Below are positions 3,916-6,689 of a stretch of DNA of 6,689 nt, one piece after another. Source of the stretch: a bacterium. GTDB lineage: Bacteria > Auribacterota > JABMQX01. Location of the stretch: contig JABMQX010000147.1 of the NCBI GenBank assembly GCA_013203085.1, positions 1 through 6,689 on the forward strand, read 5' to 3'. A program made the position numbers and the translations under genes. The notes below the pieces were generated by a model. The model had not been told where the DNA came from. It worked only from the letters and a program-made list of their open reading frames with translations, and searched no databases. Positions within the stretch are counted from its first letter, which is position 1. Each line of letters begins with the position of its first letter.

Positions 3916-6689
3916 GTGCATAGGATTCTCAAAACAATTGGGATCATGTTCATCGCATCCTTTCCAGCAGCGGTGACCGGAACAACTTGGTACGTGGACG
4001 TCTCGGTCGCCACCTCTGGCGGCGGCAGTTCGCCGGAAACTGCCTTCAAAAGCATCCAAGAAGGGATCAACGCTGCTTCCAACGGCGACACCGTCATAGT
4101 AGCCGAGGGGACCTACGTCGAGAACATCCACTTCAAGGGAGAGAACATCGTTCTCTGTAGCCCCGATCCCCTCGATCCCGGTGTGGTCTCCAACACTGTC
4201 ATTGACGGTAACAAAGCCGGATCCGTGATAACTTTCGTCGGAACAGAGGATGAAACATGCGTCCTTTCTGGCTTCACGGTTCGGAACGGCAAGGCTGATT
4301 TCGGCGGTGGAATTTGCGGTCGGACGCAGGATGATCAGACCCGCGCCACGATCGAAAGGAACGTAATCACCGAAAACTCCGCTGGAAGAGGCGGTGGGCT
4401 GTATGATTGCGATGGGACGATCCGGAACAACATCGTAACCGCTAACACCGCCGAAGGAGTTCTCCTATGGGGGGTGCTATACGGTGATGGCGGCGGGCTA
4501 TACCGGTGCGACGGCTTGATCCAGAACAACACGATCAGCGGAAACTCTGCGCTGGGTGGCGGCTGTCCATCTCTGCCTTGTGTTTATGCCGATGGCGGCG
4601 GGCTTACATTCTGCAACGGGACCATCCGGGACAATACGATCACAGGAAACTCGGCAGACAGAGGCGCGGGGCTGTTTGGCTGCGACGGGATCGTTGAGGA
4701 CAACACGATCTCCGATAACTCGGCTCGCAAGGAGGGCGGGGGGCTCGGTTACTGCGACGGCACGGTCAAGAACAACATGATCACAGGGAATTGGGCCTTC
4801 GATGAAGGTGGCGGGATGGGCTATTGCAATGCGACGATCCAGAACAACACCATCACAGGAAACTCGACCGAGTGGCACGGCGGGGGTCTCAGTGATTGTG
4901 ATGGCCTCGTCCAGAACAATACGATCTCCGGCAACTCCGCCGTGCAGGGCGGCGGGCTGACCTTTTGTGATGGGACCATCCAAAACAACACCATCAGCGG
5001 AAACTCAGCCGAACGCGGCGGCGGCGGCCTCTACTACTGCCACGGCACGATTCAGAGCAACACCTTCTCCGGAAACTCTACAGGCCTCGACGGCGGTGGG
5101 CTATCCTCTTGCTGGGGGACAATCCAGAACAATGTGATCGCCCGGAACTCGGCCGGTGGTTATGGCGGCGGGCTCGCTGGATGCCGCGGTCCGATCCAAA
5201 ACAACACCATCAGCGAGAACTCGGCGGTCAAGGGGGGCGGCGCCTTGCACAACTGCCGAGGCACGATCGGCAATTGCATCATGTGGGGAAATATGGCAGC
5301 CCGTGACGCTGAGCTCGCGGGATCAGCGACGCCGTCCTTTTCGTGCATTCAGGATTGGACCGGGGGCGGCGAAGGAAACATCACGAGCGATCCGGGATTC
5401 GTTGACGCGGCCGGAGGTGATTATCATCTGCGGGCCGATTCACCATGTATAGACGCAGGCGAGAATTACTGCTGGTTCGTTTGGCCCCAACGCGATATGG
5501 ACGGCAATTGTCGTCTCGCAGGGGAACGGGTGGATATGGGATGTTACGAACACGGAGCGACTCCTGACAGGGATGGCGACCTGCTTTCGGACTCCGCTGA
5601 ATCCACAGCGGGAACCAGCCCGGACTACGAAGATTCCGATGGCGATGGTCTTCGCGACGGTCTGGAGGTGCTGCGCGAGAGCGACCCAAGTAGCCCCACG
5701 CCTCCGAGGACCGTGCATGTGCCGGAAGATCTCCCAAAAGTCCAGGTGGCTCTACTCCTCTCCGTGAATGGCGAGGAAATCGTGGTGGCGCCGGGGAGGT
5801 ATAGCGAGAACCTTCACTTCTGCGGGACCGATGTCATCCTGCGCAGCTCGGACCCTGAGAACCCCGATGTGGTTCAGTCAACGATCCTCGATGGCGCCGG
5901 CGCCGGGCCGGCTGTGTCCTTCATCGGTAGTGAGAGCGAACTGTGTGTCCTTTCGGGATTTACGATAACGGGCGGCTCAGCGGACTACGGCGGAGGCATT
6001 GACGGTGGGATGTGGGGGAAAAGCACCTGCGCCACAATCGAGAACAATACGATCACCGGAAACGCCGCCTCTTCGTTCGGCGGTGGGATATATTCGTGCG
6101 ACGGGATGATCCGTAACAACACGGTTACCGATAACTCGGTGGAGCGTTACGGCGGCGGGCTGGCGAACTGCGACGGGATCATACTGGACAACACGATCAG
6201 CGGCAATTCTTCTGGAGGCAATGGGGGCGGCCTGTACGGTTGCCAGGGGACGATTCAGAACAACACCATCGCCGCCAATACCGCCGAAGGGACCTGGGTG
6301 TGGCGAGGCGAGGTGCGCGGCCACGGCGGTGGGCTGGCTCACTGCGATGGCACTATTCAAAACAACAAAGTGATTGGGAACAACGCTCTGAACGGCGGCG
6401 GCCTCTATAACTGCGACGGCGACATCAGGAACAATAGAATCACCGGCAACTCTGCGAGCGAGAACGGCGGCGGGTTGTATTGGTGCAAAGGGACGATTCT
6501 GAATAACACGATCGCGGATAATCGGGCGGATGACAACGGTGGTGGGTTAGATTACTGTCAAGGTAGCAGAGTTCGGAACTGTATCGTCTGGGGCAATACG
6601 GCGGCGGAAGGCGACCAAGTTCATGACTCTAACGACCCCACCTATTCCTGCATCCAGGACTGGACGGGAAGCGGTGCAGGGAACATCGC
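3916..6689 (+). CDS. Giant secreted parallel beta-helix protein, two duplicated domains, 3' end outside the window
   Basis: One frame stays open for 924 codons to the window edge. GTG start at 3916; signal peptide MHRILKTIGIMFIASFPAAVTG, cleavage near 22. Domain A: a typical entry (SIQEGINAASNGDTVIVAEGTYVENIHF, about 45-72, split by helix and strands), cap CVLSGFTVRNG, then about 13 coils (130-462) of the form GGGLxxCDGTIQNNTISGNSA. It closes with a conserved tail: CIMWGN, SCIQDW (476-481), DPGFVD, SPCIDAG (509-515), VDMGCYE (539-545), as in 'choice-of-anchor Q' proteins. A calcium linker (551-590) follows, then domain B (599 on) repeats the plan: ENLHF, CVLSGFTITGG, at least 8 coils (692-898), CIVWGN, SCIQDW. 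Such helices occur in adhesins, surface proteins and polysaccharide lyases; no catalytic residues are recognisable, so function is unknown. It probably continues through the domain B tail to a surface anchor or further modules. Confidence 0.93.
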   Translation, partial: MHRILKTIGIMFIASFPAAVTGTTWYVDVSVATSGGGSSPETAFKSIQEGINAASNGDTVIVAEGTYVENIHFKGENIVLCSPDPLDPGVVSNTVIDGNKAGSVITFVGTEDETCVLSGFTVRNGKADFGGGICGRTQDDQTRATIERNVITENSAGRGGGLYDCDGTIRNNIVTANTAEGVLLWGVLYGDGGGLYRCDGLIQNNTISGNSALGGGCPSLPCVYADGGGLTFCNGTIRDNTITGNSADRGAGLFGCDGIVEDNTISDNSARKEGGGLGYCDGTVKNNMITGNWAFDEGGGMGYCNATIQNNTITGNSTEWHGGGLSDCDGLVQNNTISGNSAVQGGGLTFCDGTIQNNTISGNSAERGGGGLYYCHGTIQSNTFSGNSTGLDGGGLSSCWGTIQNNVIARNSAGGYGGGLAGCRGPIQNNTISENSAVKGGGALHNCRGTIGNCIMWGNMAARDAELAGSATPSFSCIQDWTGGGEGNITSDPGFVDAAGGDYHLRADSPCIDAGENYCWFVWPQRDMDGNCRLAGERVDMGCYEHGATPDRDGDLLSDSAESTAGTSPDYEDSDGDGLRDGLEVLRESDPSSPTPPRTVHVPEDLPKVQVALLLSVNGEEIVVAPGRYSENLHFCGTDVILRSSDPENPDVVQSTILDGAGAGPAVSFIGSESELCVLSGFTITGGSADYGGGIDGGMWGKSTCATIENNTITGNAASSFGGGIYSCDGMIRNNTVTDNSVERYGGGLANCDGIILDNTISGNSSGGNGGGLYGCQGTIQNNTIAANTAEGTWVWRGEVRGHGGGLAHCDGTIQNNKVIGNNALNGGGLYNCDGDIRNNRITGNSASENGGGLYWCKGTILNNTIADNRADDNGGGLDYCQGSRVRNCIVWGNTAAEGDQVHDSNDPTYSCIQDWTGSGAGNI
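4303..5301 (+). repeat. Domain A coil array: about 13 imperfect ~72-bp units
   Basis: Coils begin (GGG) at residues 130, 159, 192, 227, 250, 274, 298, 322, 345, 369, 393, 417 and 440. From the fourth on, spacing is 23-24 residues (69-72 bp); earlier ones carry loops of 5-12 extra residues. Each later unit reads GGG-aliphatic-x-x-C-(D/N)-G-T-I-x-N-N-x-I-x-x-N-S. A 22-bp stretch is identical at 4978-4999 and 5194-5215, exactly 216 bp (three 72-bp units) apart, pointing to unit duplication at DNA level. Confidence 0.9.
5566..5685 (+). other. Calcium-binding (TSP3-like) linker between the two beta-helix domains
   Basis: Residues 551-590 hold two acidic loops, DRDGDLLSD (551-559) and DSDGDGLRDGLEV (573-585), with the spacer AGTSPDYE between them and SDPSSP after. 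This DxDGDGLxD...E layout is the bacterial thrombospondin type 3-like repeat, which binds calcium and stiffens extracellular linkers. It supports an extracellular location for the protein. Confidence 0.85.
5989..6606 (+). repeat. Domain B coil array: at least 8 imperfect ~72-bp units
   Basis: Coils begin at residues 692, 722, 746, 770, 804, 827, 851 and 875, mostly 23-24 residues apart, with a 10-11 residue loop inserted before the fifth. The unit consensus is the same as in domain A, including the Cys at GGG+6 in seven of the eight. The last coil leads into CIVWGN and SCIQDW, as the last coil of domain A does. Confidence 0.9.

Noticed and set aside
3588..3923. Plus-strand 111-codon frame between the HD and beta-helix genes
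   Set aside because: It runs through repeat DNA, overlaps the start of the beta-helix gene in another frame, and has no ribosome site or family resemblance.
4498..4983. Minus-strand 161-codon frame within the beta-helix region (similar ones at 4335-4532 and 5977-6360)
   Set aside because: They are antisense shadows created by the GC-rich repeated coils; their own repeats (DRVVLD, DGVVLD) are just the complement of the coil codons.
4303..6606. 72-bp repeat arrays considered as a CRISPR or satellite array
   Set aside because: Units are adjacent with no spacers, keep one open frame, and vary mainly in ways that preserve a beta-helix coil; they are coding repeats.

Overview
The window comes from a GC-rich bacterium and looks like chromosomal DNA from an environmental, probably Planctomycetes-like or candidate-phylum lineage. 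That placement is an inference. It rests on a secreted ThuA-type protein, a very long secreted parallel beta-helix protein with TSP3-like calcium linker and 'choice-of-anchor Q'-like ends, several exported proteins in a row, and short dispersed intergenic repeats. No rRNA, tRNA, CRISPR array, transposase or phage gene was seen.

Layout. Minus strand, left: a 246-aa exported helical protein of uncertain family, resembling Spy/CpxP (59-799), then a gene-free stretch (800-1166), then a 243-aa secreted ThuA-like protein (1167-1898). The latter has a good Shine-Dalgarno and a plausible sigma-70 type promoter overlapped by a GAAC-N4-GTTC palindrome. Plus strand, middle: after about 645 bp of non-coding DNA with a dispersed hairpin repeat come a 53-aa rubredoxin (2544-2705) and a 188-aa HD-domain phosphohydrolase (2881-3447). 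A second repeat-bearing intergenic region follows (3448-3915). Plus strand, right: one open frame of at least 924 codons starts at a GTG at 3916 and runs off the window end.

The right-hand gene is the most notable content. It encodes a signal peptide and a beta-helix domain A with about 13 coils, most of them 23-24 residues. A calcium-binding linker follows, then a second, clearly homologous beta-helix domain B with at least 8 coils, ending just inside the window's edge at its own closing motif. Almost every coil carries a cysteine and a pair of asparagines at fixed positions, predicting stacked side-chain ladders. Any short complete reading frames inside 3916-6689, on either strand, are shadows of this gene.

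How the genes relate: three of the five products carry export signals (the helical protein, ThuA-like protein and beta-helix protein), so the neighbourhood leans towards envelope or extracellular functions. The rubredoxin and HD protein are cytoplasmic and could be co-transcribed, but they are 175 bp apart with a candidate promoter between them. I see no convincing multi-gene defence, secretion or biosynthetic system. The beta-helix protein is the best candidate for something undescribed.
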